From Saccharina japonica (taxonomy: Eukaryota; Sar; Phaeophyceae; Laminariales; Laminariaceae), in contig MEHQ01002123.1 of the NCBI GenBank assembly GCA_008828725.1, forward strand, positions 456,887 through 520,886: a DNA stretch of 64,000 nt, read 5' to 3'. The notes below the pieces were generated by a model, which worked only from the letters and a program-made list of their open reading frames with translations, ran no database searches and was not told the origin of the DNA. Below, piece after piece: positions 23,198 to 34,946 of the stretch (position 1 is its first letter; every line of letters starts with the position of its first letter). The position numbers and the translations under genes were made by a program.

Positions 23198-23665
23198 ATG
23201 CAGGCGCTACTCGCAGTCGTCCTCATTGCGGTAGCAGCCTCTCAAGCCCATGGGATTCTCGCTGCCCATGTTGAGGCGGAGAGGGCCGTTAGTCCTAGCC
23301 CGAGCTTGAACCTTGCCGAGTGCAACAGGCAATCACCACGACTCACGCCGCGACTCAAAGCAAGGTCATTATCCTGCCAGCACCGGGATCGCAATCTGGT
23401 CGGCTGCAGCTGTCCGTCCGCCGCCCAAGTTCTCCTGGCTAGATTTCCGAGTCGAGGTGGGGCGAAGGAAGGGGTGCAACAGGAGGCAAGCTTAGGGAAA
23501 GGGGGCGAGAAGAAAAGGGATACCTTACCGAGGAGCACGACACAGGCGGTGACGGCTGTGCACAAAAGCGTTGCAGGCAACTTGGTAACATGGGCAGCGA
23601 TCGTCGGTGGAGCCCTCGTGTGCAGCCGCACAAAACTCAAGAACGAGGAAGGTGTGATATATTGA
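23198..23665 (+). CDS. Hypothetical small protein with signal-peptide-like start
   Basis: A 155-codon ORF. The first 19 residues (MQALLAVVLIAVAASQAHG) look like a secretion signal with a short hydrophobic core and an A-x-A-like end. The middle is Ser/Arg-rich without a recognised domain, and a weakly hydrophobic stretch (NLVTWAAIVGGALVC) lies near the C-terminus. A comparable minus-strand frame overlaps it, so this could be chance. It is divergent from M1PDH, 589 bp from its start codon. Function unknown. Confidence 0.25.
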   Translation: MQALLAVVLIAVAASQAHGILAAHVEAERAVSPSPSLNLAECNRQSPRLTPRLKARSLSCQHRDRNLVGCSCPSAAQVLLARFPSRGGAKEGVQQEASLGKGGEKKRDTLPRSTTQAVTAVHKSVAGNLVTWAAIVGGALVCSRTKLKNEEGVIY

Positions 23666-24470
23666 CTTCCGTTTTCACTACTGCTGTGACCAGTCCAATC
23701 GGCCACCATATGCTTGCACGTGGAGCTACTGACTGCTGACTGCTGATTGCTGTATACGGACACACATCAGCAGAGTGTGTTGGTGTTGCACAGCAGTAGG
23801 TACAGCAGTAGGTACAGGTATGTACAGCAGTAGGTTACAGACAGCGGTATAAGTATTGTCCAACACGGCTGGCTGTTCTGGCTGTTGTGCACAGATTCGT
23901 AATCGATTCTGCGAACTACACTACCAGTATTAATAGCTTCGTACGTAGCCTACTTCTCTTAGTACTTGATGATGTGGCTGTGGTTGACATTGACATACTG
24001 TAGTAGACACTATGACACATATACACTGCACTGAAACCAACGCCGACTCTGCTAACTGTATCTCTCATCATACATACCGGATTTCTGCTCAAGCTGTTGT
24101 GGGTAGCAGCATGGTGTTGCAATAACAATACTCGTCGTAACAATACCTATTATAGCAACAGCAACACCTGTGCAAGCAAAGACAGTAGGAATACGTAGCG
24201 ATAGAAATATCAGTAGCAATACGTGCCGTAGCGCCGTAGCAATACGTGGCCATAGCAATACGAGCAACAGCAAAAGTTAAGCAATACTAATACTAGTAAT
24301 ACAGCACAGATGCTCCGAGTATACTCGATACTCCGACTCCGAGTATACTCCGAGCATCGAGTACATTTCGTACTCCGAGTACTGAGAGTATTAGAGTACT
24401 GGCGGCCTGAATACTCGGAGTACTAGGAGTATGAGCAGTACTGAAGGCCCAAATACTGCGAGTACAATAG
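23666..24470. other. Intergenic, simple-repeat rich
   Basis: No gene seen. The last 170 bp are built from degenerate CTCCGAGTA/TACTCGGAG units in both orientations, leading into the GGGTACCC modules. The rest is scattered AGCAGTA and GCAATACG words typical of the window. Confidence 0.5.
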
Positions 24471-24471
24471 G

Positions 24472-25177
24472 GATGGCTCCCGGATTCGAAAATTGGAACC
24501 GGTACCAGTACCGCCTTCGGTGGGATTTGACCAGTACCGTCCCGGGTTCCCGCGGTACTGGGTACCCCGGGTTCCTCGGGTACCCGGGTACCCGGGTTCC
24601 CGGGTTCCCGTACGTGTACCCGGGGTTACATGTGCATTTTGCTCCACTCTTGTGTTTGAGCGGCGTAAACGGTCCTCAGGCGGGGTGGTGAGGCGTGGTG
24701 AGGCGGAAGGTGGGAGGACAAGCCTTCATGTCGTCTCTCTCAATGAATAAAAATGCGAAAGAACCCGGGTACCCGGGTACCCGGGAACCCGGGTACCCGA
24801 GATACCCAGTACCGCGGGTAATAAAAATGAAACAGGGACGGTACCGGTACCGACGGTTCCGGGTACCCGCCTCCGGGTACCCGGTTCCCACGAATCCGGG
24901 AGCCATCTATTCCGCTGATAACTGGTAGGGGTCTCGTGTGTGTGTGGCGTGTTTTGTGAAGGTAGGTAGGGTATGCTGTGCATTGTGCGCTGTGCGCTGT
25001 CTATCGGGGGCTCCGTGGAGCGTAACTAAAAACGGGTACCCGGGTACCCGGGAACCCGGGTACCCGGTATACCCAGTACCGCGGGTATTGAAAATGGAAC
25101 CGGGACGGTACCGGTACCGACGGTTCCGGGTACCCGCCTCCGGGTACCCGGTTCCCACGAATCCGGGAGCCATCTCT
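24472..25177. repeat. Three copies of a GGGTACCC-rich module
   Basis: Copies at about 24472-24622 (inverted), 24761-24908 and 25031-25177 (direct). Each ends in the conserved CGAATCCGGGAGCCATC and has a (GGGTACCC/GGGAACCC)n half at the other end, with GGTACCGGTACCGACGG-like sequence between. Copies 2 and 3 are nearly identical; copy 1 has diverged more. Open frames through it give PGYPGT-type repeats on both strands, a result of the base pattern. Possibly a non-autonomous element or satellite; no target duplication identified. Confidence 0.85.
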
Positions 25178-25225
25178 AGAGTACAAGGAGTACCAGCAGT
25201 ATCGGACCCCGAAATTACCGCATGT

Positions 25226-25458
25226 TAGCTCTTCCAAACTACCAGGTATTTGTTTTTGGGTATGTATGTATATCATATGTATGTGCTTCTACGAGTCAAA
25301 CCGCACAACAAAAACGTTTCATGTTTAATTATTTATTTTCAGGTGCAGGGGTGCAATCTGGGCAAAACAATAAAATAATTAGATGGCATTTCCAATTTAA
25401 TTATTTCGTACCAGAAATAGAGTTAATTAATTATTTTCGGAATTCGGGCACACGATAA
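25226..25458. repeat. Second copy of the 19.2-kb element core
   Basis: About 230 bp similar in the same orientation to 19190-19396. Shared landmarks are TCTTCCAAACTA, GTCAAACCGCACAACAAAAA, GGGTGCAATCTGGGCAAAAC and TTCGGGCACACGATA. This copy has no flanking 80-bp inverted arms, so it is a fragment or an independent internal element. Confidence 0.85.
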
Positions 25459-25762
25459 TATATATATACTCCGAGTACAGGTATCTGCAGTAGATAATCT
25501 CGAAATACTTCGAGTACGAGCAGTATTCCGAAGTACATTACTCCAAGGTACTCGGAGCATCTGTGCAATACTGCTACTCCACATAACAATACGATATCGT
25601 ACATACTCGTAGCAGTTCTGGTATCGATACTCGTAGCCATAGCAACATTTCAGCAATACGAGTTGAGCAGTATTAAATAGTAGCAGAATCACACACTAAC
25701 CTTCACAGCAATAATACGCATCATATATAGCAATATCAGTAGCAAGCAGCAATAGTAATGTG

Positions 25763-27556
25763 TGTGTTGTCCTCGCATTAAACCCGTTATTTCTACCCTA
25801 CGCGTAGCTGCTACCTGGTACATCAGTACACCCAGTGTCTGTCCTGATTCCTAATCCTAGAGAGATACCAGGGTACAAATTATCAAATTATGTGGCCACA
25901 GACTGTGAGACAGAGGAAAGCCTAAACAAAATAAACGCAAATGAATGGGTAAAGCAAATTAAATGCCAACGTACCGCGTACGGGAACACAACGACGCAAG
26001 CCGAAACAGAAAAAGAACAAAAGACAATTAAAACAAACGAATTATGAGATGAAACATAATACAAATGACACAAGGAGACGAAAGCGCTCCTACAACATAG
26101 TAGAAGAAAAGCATACGTGCCCAAGAGGAACAGATAACTGCTGCACGGGCGAAGCAACACGAGGAAGAGGAAGACAGAGGCATAGGACGGCGGGGGAAAA
26201 GGAAACAGAGGGAGAAACGAGGTAAAAAGCCAGAAAGAAGACACAAGAGAGAAAAGAGAAAGCTTGTTCTCAAGGCGATGATAGTAACATGAGTTCCCGT
26301 CTCTGCTACGAAACCGATACGGGGACCATGCCACACCTTCTGCCATCTCCTTCCTACTCTCACCAATAGCGGTGTCAAGATTCGGTAGTACCGCTGCCGC
26401 GCCTTCCCCAATGAACAACTCAACAAGAAACAAACAAACAAACAAACAAAAACAAATACTTCGTACTAGAATTCAAGGGCTAGTCGAACCGATACCTTGT
26501 CACGCGCTCTACCATTTCTTTTCTGCATTCAGCGACAGCTGTATCAGTACGGCTGCCCCCCCCGCCCTCCCCTTGTCGCCTATCTTGGCGTCCTCAGCTG
26601 CATCCCGTACCCAGCTCCTCTCTGCTTCGCCCCTGTGTCACCTCGCCATGAAACGATCCGCCGCTTCAACGACCCCCTGATATCATACCACTTCCCACTC
26701 TTCTCAGCCGCCCTCGGCCATAACACCGTCTCTGCTCCGAACAGCAAAGGGGAGCTTTCTGTGGAGCCCTCGGTGGCTTGAAAAACCCTGAGGTCATCTG
26801 CTAGACATTGGGCCCAGTTATTTTCTGGTCGGCCAGGTCCCGGGTTCTCCCCACCAGCGATCGTCCCAAACATCACCCGCCGGGTCAGCCGCTCATTGGT
26901 CGTTCGCTGTACGGCCCCCGCAAAGAGGAGGCGTCGTTTGCGGATGGTCGCCTCAACGCTCTCGCGTTGTGCCTTCTTGAGAGCCTTGGCGTACGACATC
27001 AGATGGTCGGTGCGTTGTCGGCGCTGGAAACCAATGATCCGTAGGAGGAGGTTGTGATGTGCCGTTCGGAGCTCAGCGAAGTGCTCCTGGCCAAGGGTCC
27101 ACGTCACACCCGTACAACAGTGTTTCCATCACCTCGGCCTTTAGCATGCGCACCTTTAGAGTGAATGCGGCATCCTCCATATCGTACAGCTTCCGCTTGA
27201 ACCGATTTGTAGCATGCCCTTGCGAGTCGGATCCGTTGTTTGATCTCTGGCATAGTGTCCGAGCTTGCGACAATACCACCCAGGTACAAAAGCTGCATCG
27301 TCTGTTTATACCTCTGGCCCGCCGCTTTGATGGCGAGCGGTGAGATCCGGAGTGCCTGGTTTGGTGTCCGTAGCAGCATAGTTTCCGTTTTCTTTTCGGA
27401 TACGGCGAGACTTGCTGCTTCGAAAACGGTCACAATGGCGGTCATCATCTTCGTAAGCCCTTCCGCCGACTTAGACACAATGCCTGCATCGTCGGCGTAC
27501 AGCATACCCCATACTGCCCTCCGCACACGTGCTAGTGGGTCACTCTTCACCCCATC
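25763..27556 (-). mobile_element. 5'-truncated, decayed copy of the LINE
   Basis: Matches the 3' part of the LINE at 45268-49755: the 3' UTR (about 25763-26480) and the C-terminal RT and downstream region starting at DPLARVRRA-WGMLYADDAG. The frame is broken by shifts near 27100 and 27260 and by stops. It ends abruptly at 27556, as expected of aborted target-primed reverse transcription. Both copies share the 3' end GGGTTTAATG(T/C)GA, followed by an ACAAC-type tail. Confidence 0.93.
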
Positions 27557-30478
27557 CTGAAAACTATCAACCTAAAAAACTACCTGGTGCAATACGACGC
27601 ACAAATATCATATATAGCAATCCCATCGTAAGCAAGGCCGGTACGTATTTATTACCTCTACTCGTAAAGCAATTATTAATATCATACTTGCATTCATAGA
27701 AGAGCTGAGGCCTGGTGGCTAGCCAGTACAATATGTACTGGCTGCGACAGATGCCAGTACATTAAACCTGAACAGTGCACTGGTCGCGGCGTAGCCATGA
27801 CCCCCCCAGCTGGTAAGGGGGGTCCCGCCGGAGGCGCCCCTGGAGGGCCCCGCTGGAAGCGCCCAGCCGGAGGCATGCTTTTAAGCTTTTAATAGAGTTT
27901 AAAAATACGTTGATTTGGGGCCATATGTATTCATGTTTCAGAGGGAATTTAATGTAATCGTAGATTGACTACGAAGAAAAGTGTGGAAAAATGGACAAAG
28001 TGTTTACGTGTACATGGTAGTACAGGAGTGTGCAGACCAGGGTTATACTTGAGCTTCCGACACGTGGTGCGAATTTGGACATTATAAGCGTGACTAGTGC
28101 GTAGATATGCTGAAAGTGTGGTTTGTTTAGACGTAGACGCTTTTCTTACCCTCTCGTAGTAGGCGGGCATCGGACTCTTTTCAGCGCAAAGGAACACTAT
28201 CTAATACCTGGTAGGTATACTGGTACCAAGGCAAAACAAACAAACAAACAAAACAAACGAAAACGAAGCGAAATCGACCCAAAGTGTTTTCGCCTACGTA
28301 GGGCGAAGTGACCGTTTTTTTTTTCGCCCGGGAGCCCATTTTTGTTTTCGCCTTCGGCGAAAAGGGGGCCGTACATTTTTTGTCACCTGTGGCGGAACCA
28401 AGTGTAGCACCAAAAAACGAAGGTGCGGTGCGGCAAGCCTCACATTGACCCCAGCATACCATGACACCATGAGCAGCACATGGTACACTAAGCGGAATTC
28501 TCGCCGAAAAACGCACCGCCGCACGCCCTAAGTATAACCCTGGCACAATGCAGCACGCAGCTTAAACAATGAAAGGTGGAACAAAAGGTGCTGCACATTT
28601 TGAAGTGCGCGATACCGAATCGCGGCTTCAGATTGGTATTATACCATTATTGCCCATCGTAATGTACCTGGTACATACCTGGTATGTTTTTACTCAGATT
28701 CTCCGCCGAAATCTTAAAAGGGAAACAAGGCTCGGGTTCCCATCGAGCTAATGTTGATCGAAGCTTCTGTGGTTCTCTACGTACGTACACGATGTGTGCA
28801 TCTATCTCCCTCTGTGCCTGCTTTTGGCGCTCGTGAGCCTCTTCTTGTTTGAGACCCGGCACAAACTCCACATCAGCAGCAGCAGCAGCAGCGGTAGCGG
28901 GGCTCGACTCCGCTATGGGCTGGGCTCCAGGGGTACGGTCAGGATCCGCCGGTCCCAAACCATCAGTGGTCAAGACGGCTTCGTCCATCGTGCTCAACGT
29001 TCCCTTCCCTCTGTCCCCCTCTCCCCTCTCTCGCTGTTCTGCGTGCTCTCTGTGCTTTTCGCCGTGCGTTGTGATGGGTTTCCGCTACGTTAGGAAGAGT
29101 TACTACACTGCTGTAGTTATAGTCAAAGTACGTACTGGGTATGTACTGGGGATCCTGGCAGCTCCCTCAGCCAGTACAGCTAGTAGTACTGGCAGTACAG
29201 TACTACTGCCAGTACATATTAGACCATGGACCAGCCCTAGCGATTAGCAATATAGAGATACTCGTATGTAGTAGCAACAAGCATACTCTAGCAATACGTA
29301 TATATAGTAAGGACAAATATGATACGGATAGCATAATAGCATATTAATAGTATGTAGCAAGAGGGGCAATACAGTTATCATAATAATGTAACAATCGGCT
29401 GCAATAGCAATACTCGTTTACGAGTATAGCAAAAGCAATACGATCCATACTCGAATCGCGAGCAACATTAGAAGCCATACCAATAGCAGTTGCAGTCGTT
29501 CGTACAGTAGTAACAAGTACTCGCAGCAAAAATAACAATACCGGTATGAATACGAGTATACAGCTGGGCATCCATCGTTTGGGCTCCGGCGTCCGTTGCG
29601 CAAAGCACAACACGAGCGGCAGGCGTGTTGTGCGCAGCACGCGCCGCAGGTGTGTAGGGCCCCCCGGAGGGCCGCCGGAGGCCGCCCCCCGCGTAGGGAC
29701 CGCCAGAAGGAAAACCCTTCCGACATATGCGTGGATATGTGACCGAAAACCACTTGACAAAGTGCGTTTCGACGCCTAAAAACGTTTTTTCGCGTACGGC
29801 GAAAAAAATACGTGCCTCAACATGTTTTTCTAGCCTCCGGCGAAAACGACACTCGCAACATTTTTTTTGCCTGCGGCGAAAACTGTTGCGCACCCCGGTA
29901 GCTGTTGCGCAAAACCGTAATTCCGACCAAACTGTTGCGCCAGCGCAACAGGTAACCCAACTGTTGCACCAGCGCAACAGGTATTTAATGCTTGGTATTA
30001 TATGTATTTACACAGTACTGTAGTTACTTTTAAGATGCAAACGGGTACAAAGCATAATTTTGATTGTTTTATTTGCTCTGACTCTGTTGATATTGCAAAA
30101 TCAATAAGTAGCCATAGCCTATACCGGCAGCACCTCGTACTCGTAGCCATGGACAGTGCCGTAGCGAGATAGCAACAACATTATTAATCGTAGCAAAGTA
30201 TGCTACATATGTTCGTATCAGACATGCATACGAGTAGAACTAACTACTATTAATACAGCAGTAGTATAAAGTCGTGTTGGGCTGGTCGGTGTTACTTGCC
30301 CGGTGGCTGCTACTTTTTTTTTTCTTTAGCTTTTCTTTAGCATGTGTTCTTCGTTCTTGCCCCCGGTGGCTATCATATCATATCATATCATATCATATCA
30401 TACGTGTACTCGTAGCTGGTACGAGGAACGAACGCCTGCTGCGTTCTCCCTTTTGAGCTTGCGACACCCCCCCCGGAT
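27557..30478. other. Intergenic, repeats and GC-rich islands, no gene seen
   Basis: Contains GC islands near 27810-27880 and 29620-29720 built around GCCGGAGGC. A family of short stem-loops ends in GGCGAAAA (near 28350, 29800, 29850, 29880). Two copies of a CTGTTGCGC/GCGCAACAG palindrome lie near 29930-29980, and a CATAT pentamer array at about 30372-30401. ORFs here are short and without recognised domains. Confidence 0.5.
28038..28542. mobile_element. Possible hAT-like non-autonomous element
   Basis: Short terminal inverted repeats CAGGGTTATACTT / AAGTATAACCCTG bound 505 bp without coding capacity. A CAGGG start is common in hAT elements, but I do not see a clean 8-bp target duplication, so the call rests on the termini alone. 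Confidence 0.45.
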
Positions 30479-30781
30479 TTGAAGTCAATCACAATCCAGA
30501 ATCCCGAAGGGGAACCTTGTGTATATATATACTTGAGTAGCAACATAGGGAACACTGCACTGCAAGACTCCAAGGGGAAGGATATCATGCTGGGACTGGC
30601 ACTGGCACATATCCTTGGGGAGGGGAGGTATGCTATGTGGTATGCTATGCGGTATGATATACATATTCTGACCAGCTATGATCATGTTGACCGCCCGCCG
30701 CTGTCCAGGCGCACGTATGCCGCCATTCGCTTATTCCTTACAACTGCTGGGTCTTGTGGATTATCGTCATATAGTCTCACT

Positions 30782-31029
30782 TGTGGGATGGTATTCCCGC
30801 AGCAAATTCTATTTTTCTTCGTGTTTGGTGTGGAGACTAGTGTAGACACAGTAATGAGGTGGGTTAGTATATGGTATATGGCGTTACCACACTCTCAGGG
30901 GTCAGCAACACGAGGTAATCTCAGACTGCCCCTGAGGAGCCAGGATGGCCTTGAAGGATTATACTTGTATAGTGATAATGAGGCGGTACGGTCTATAGTC
31001 TATAGGAGATAGGACCTGGTATCCACATC
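30782..31029. repeat. About 245-bp direct repeat, copy 1
   Basis: Near-identical to 31377-31620 (for example GGTGTGGAGACTAGTG and CTCAGGGGTCAGCAACACG in both), with a period of about 595 bp. A 177-codon plus-strand ORF (30479-31012) runs through this copy. The second copy keeps the same frame open with V-to-G and G-to-S changes. I recognise no domain in the peptide. It may be coding remnant of an element, or chance. Confidence 0.85.
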
Positions 31030-31376
31030 ACCCCCCCTCTTTTTCAGACGTGCAAACATGCGCGTCTTGTAAAAGGTGTCGACTTGGGATGACAGGATCC
31101 TACTCACATTCCCTAGAACGTATTTACCAATAACCACTACGAGTATTGTTGCAGCACCACTACGAGTATTGTTGCAGCAGAACCCGAAACTCGAAATAAA
31201 CGATTAGTCAATAAAACGTCGTGTTGAAAAACACGGACATATGGTTGACTCGCCGCACCATTTAGGACTCCCATGCTGTACGACGTACGTGCAATGCCAT
31301 TGCTGCTTTGAAACGTTTCGAGTAGCAACAAAACCCTTGGACGTGTCCTGTAAATGAGATCCCTGCCGACGACGCC

Positions 31377-31620
31377 AAATGTGGGACGGTATAGTGTTTA
31401 GACAGCAGGTTACCTCTTTCTTCGTGTTCGGTGTGGAGACTAGTGGAGACACAGTAATGAGGTGGGTTAGTATATGGTATATGGCGTTACCACACTCTCA
31501 GGGGTCAGCAACACGAGGTAATCTCAGACTGCCCCTGAGGAGCCAGGATAGCCTTGAAGGATTATACTTGTAATGATAATGAGGCGGTACGGTCTAGGCG
31601 GTAGAACCTGGTATCCACAC
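31377..31620. repeat. About 245-bp direct repeat, copy 2
   Basis: Partner of 30782-31029. It ends with the same ACCTGGTATCCACA as the first copy. Confidence 0.85.
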
Positions 31621-31948
31621 ACTTACTCGTTCATAATAATAACTTGATTGGTGGGGCTGTGGACTTGGCTTGGCTTGGCTGCGGTGATGTTGCAGTGATA
31701 TTGCGGTGACATTGATAGCGCGATGGACGAAGTTAAAGTTGGACGCTTTCTGCGGGCCGATATATCGCAGGCGGCACAGGCAGCCTTTCCAACGCATATA
31801 GCTGTAGTACAACTGCTATAATATACGTATCATACCAGGTGCATACTGTATAATAGTAATACCAGGTTTGATTATTTCCTACTTATAGTAGTGGTAGAGT
31901 TACGTGCAAACCCACGCTTTATATTTTATTCACACAGGTAGACACACG

Positions 31949-32290
31949 CTCCCTGAATTTTGCAGCCTCAGATTTTGTTCTCATACAGCACGCGATAGAT
32001 GTTAAGAATCTCTTATTTTTGGCCAGACTGGAATCCTTCCACACTATTTTCAGTACAAAGAGGTCGCATTATTCTGTTTTCACCAAAGCCTCAGTCTCAA
32101 ATTCTTAATTTATCAGATTCTCAACGTCTGTGGCGTACTGTACTCGAATACAGGATGTATATCCTGCATGAGGACATATAAAACCCGTAAGTACGCGCGA
32201 TCGAAGTATCACACACAGCTTCCAAAGATGAGAATCGGCGAAATCCTCGATCACACGATCACACGATCACACAGCAGTTGTTTTATAATT
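31949..32290. repeat. Dispersed repeat, also at 54.7 kb
   Basis: Shares CTCCCTGAATTTTGC at its start and GCATGAGGACATATAAAAC, GTATC(A/G)CA and GAAATCCTCGATC further on with 54727-54895. A shorter related piece lies at about 52714-52770. It contains a short ATCACACG tandem run in this copy only. No coding content; type unknown. Confidence 0.75.
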
Positions 32291-33071
32291 TTTGTAATAT
32301 AGAAATTGCACATCTGTACTGATTGCTGTCGACGGCTTCGTTTTAAACGTGGATTTAGCATGCGCTATGATACATGTACCACTATCAAGAAGTAATGCTC
32401 CTGCAACGATCCAATACGAAAATTACTACCCGGGAAGAATTTTCCTCCGGAAATTAATAATTGTATTCCTGCGAACCCCTGCCCCCTTTTGAAACATATG
32501 CACTAGTCATAGTCTCGTACGATACAACGCCAAACAAATGAACAATTCTTACTAATACTGCTGTGATTCAAGACGTCAATAAGTGTTCACCTATATACGA
32601 GGCACACGATATGTGATACAGTATCACATAATATTCACGCAGGTATTGTAGTTGGCCCACCCCGACTTTCCGCCGTAGATCTTGCAATTTTGTCATTCTG
32701 GACACTCTGAACCTGAGCGTAATCTGAACCCGATTGAAGGGACTGGACATTCTGAACCTGACTGAAGGCACTGGACATTCTGACCATGCTGGGCGTGCTG
32801 GAAATTATGAATATTCTGATGATTCTGATAATTCTGAATAGTTCTGAACTTATTGACGATTCTGAACAATCTGGGGTAAGCAAAAAAGCAAAGTGCATGG
32901 GGTCGATGGTATGTATCCCAAGCCGCATACTGCCACTAAGTGACAGCCCACACACTGCTGTTGTGGCTCGGGGAGCACACCTTTTCGTTTTGATAGATTT
33001 CCCGCCGTTTAAGTTTCCTATTTACGCTCTGAATAGTACGGAATAACTTGTATATACAAGAGTCGGTTACC
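32291..33071. other. Intergenic, degenerate CTGAA repeats
   Basis: Between 32695 and 32875 the sequence is a degenerate array of GACATTCTGAACCTGA and GATTCTGA units. No gene recognised elsewhere in the stretch. Confidence 0.5.
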
Positions 33072-33079
33072 TTTGACGG

Positions 33080-34835
33080 TAGGCCCAGGCCTTTAAGGCA
33101 CGCCGTAGGCGCAAATAGGCATATGGAGATAGGCCCGCCGCAGGCGAAAAAAAATGAAATAGGCACGTAGATAGGCAAATGCCTGAAATGCCTTAAACGT
33201 GCCTATCTATCCCTGAAATAATGCCTTAAACGTGCCTGAAACCGTCAAGGCACATCCCACACTAATTTCAAGTAGTTTTAGGGTTTCAGGCATAAATGCC
33301 TATCTTGCTCAATCCCATACTAATTTCAAGTAGTTTTTGGTTTCAGGCATAAATGCCTATCTTGCTTCCTATCTTGCTCAATCCCACACTAATTTCAAGT
33401 AGTTTTGGGTTTCAGGCATAAATGCCTATCTTGCTCAATCCACACTAATTTCAAGTAGTTTAGGGTTTCAGGCATAAATGCCTATCTTGCTCAATCCACA
33501 CTAATCTCAAGTAATTAAGGGTTTCAGGCATAAATGCCTATCTTGCTCAACCTAACACTAATTTCAAGTAGTTTAGGGTTTCAGACATAAATGCCTATCT
33601 TGCTCAACACGCGACTGTAACACATTTTGAACTGCACCTTCGTTTTCGGAGACGAACCACTAGACGAACTACTTGAAATTAGTTAAAATTTTCCCTTTGG
33701 AACTGCACACCTGCGTTTTTCTTATGATACTTCATTGAAGTTTCGGAGCAACGAAATGGCACAACATAGCTAATAATACGATTACTAGCTTAAAACATAC
33801 CGGTATGTATATAAAACACCAAACAAGGCTGCAGGTGTGCGCGTTACCTACTGCAGCAATATATTCACCAGAATAATGGTGTACGGCGCTACGCAAATTT
33901 CCTCGAGACTCGACTAGGTATTTTGTACTGGCTCAACGTGAACCATCGTACGGTTATGCCATCATTCATCGTCGTGTACGGCTTGGGAAAGCTATACTCC
34001 CGCTTGTGTTTTTTGCTTCCGCGAAGAGTTGCGTACCGTATTAATGATGGAACAGGGGACGCTCTCTAAAGCCATAACTCATATAATATGTATGAAACAA
34101 AACGAGCTTTGATTCGCACTGTAAATAAAAATAAATCATCAATTTCGAATCCAAACCTTGTGCATGCGCGGGCGAGCAAATCATCAAGCCCCAGCGTTGG
34201 TTCTGTTCTGCCCCATCACCCTTCAGCGATATGATCGGTCGATTCATCGGACACAAAAACCACAAGAAAGCACCATCCAAATCATTGAAAGCCCGTTGCC
34301 TCGTCTACATCGTTCCGTGAAGAGCCTGCGTATCAGAAGACGCCAAGCAAGAGTGTTGTTCTACGCCGTCACCCAATGACCCTCACTTGACGGCACACTA
34401 CGATTGGTGTTGACCGTTGACCCCTCTCTACCGCAATACGAAACTGCTGGTGGTGTGTGCGTACTTCCTTCTTCACCGGGCATGGTGCCTTCCACCCAGA
34501 AGGTGGTATCGTGATACTCTGGGACGACACCATCCCTGGCTGTTAGCAGAGCTGTGGCCGTGCGGGATGCCTTGGTTGTGCGTCTGTGCGTGCACTGTTG
34601 CACTGTGTGACCGCGTGACCGCAAAAAAAAACACAACAAATAACCCCCTTTCCCCTAAATTTGGGAGTTGCAATATAACGGCGTTATTTTTTATGCCTTT
34701 TTTGTCAGTTCGACATGCCTGGCCGTGCCTGAGAAAAGATAGGCAAGATAGGCACGAAAATCGCGTTCAGGCACGCTGTTTTCAGAAAAGGTCATTCAGG
34801 CATTATTTCAGGCATGCCTTAAAGGCCTGGGCCTA
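33080..34835. mobile_element. hAT-like non-autonomous DNA transposon with 8-bp target duplication
   Basis: The termini are inverted copies of TAGGCCCAGGCCTTTAAGGC. The exact 8-bp direct duplication TTTGACGG flanks both sides (33072-33079 and 34836-34843). Terminal TAGG plus an 8-bp duplication is the hAT pattern. The 1756-bp body has no transposase-like ORF. Subterminal GGCA/TGCC words (AGGCACG, AGGCAT) cluster near both ends, as transposase-binding repeats often do. A minisatellite (33250-33608) occupies part of the left half. Confidence 0.88.
33250..33608. repeat. Minisatellite, about 57-bp unit, six copies
   Basis: Six copies of a unit with CACACTAATTTCAAGTAG, GGGTTTCAGGCAT and ATGCCTATCTTGCTCAA. 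The palindrome AGGCATAAATGCCT recurs in each; the last copy reads AGACAT. One unit is lengthened by about 12 bp. The array lies inside the hAT-like element and reuses its GGCA/TGCC words. Confidence 0.92.
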
Positions 34836-34946
34836 TTTGACGGTGTAATATTGATATGAATATTAGTGGTGTACTATTAATAGTGTGATAGTGTAGCAGT
34901 TGAGGGCGACAAGCTCGCGCGGCAGGTTTTGTAAGCGTATCACACA

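Noticed and set aside
24423..25276. Open frames encoding PGYPGT/VPGYPGTR collagen-like repeats
   Set aside because: They occur on both strands and in several frames because the DNA is made of GGGTACCC palindromes; no start, splice or domain evidence.
33250..33608. CRISPR-like array
   Set aside because: The whole 57-bp unit is repeated with no unique spacers, inside a eukaryotic DNA transposon.
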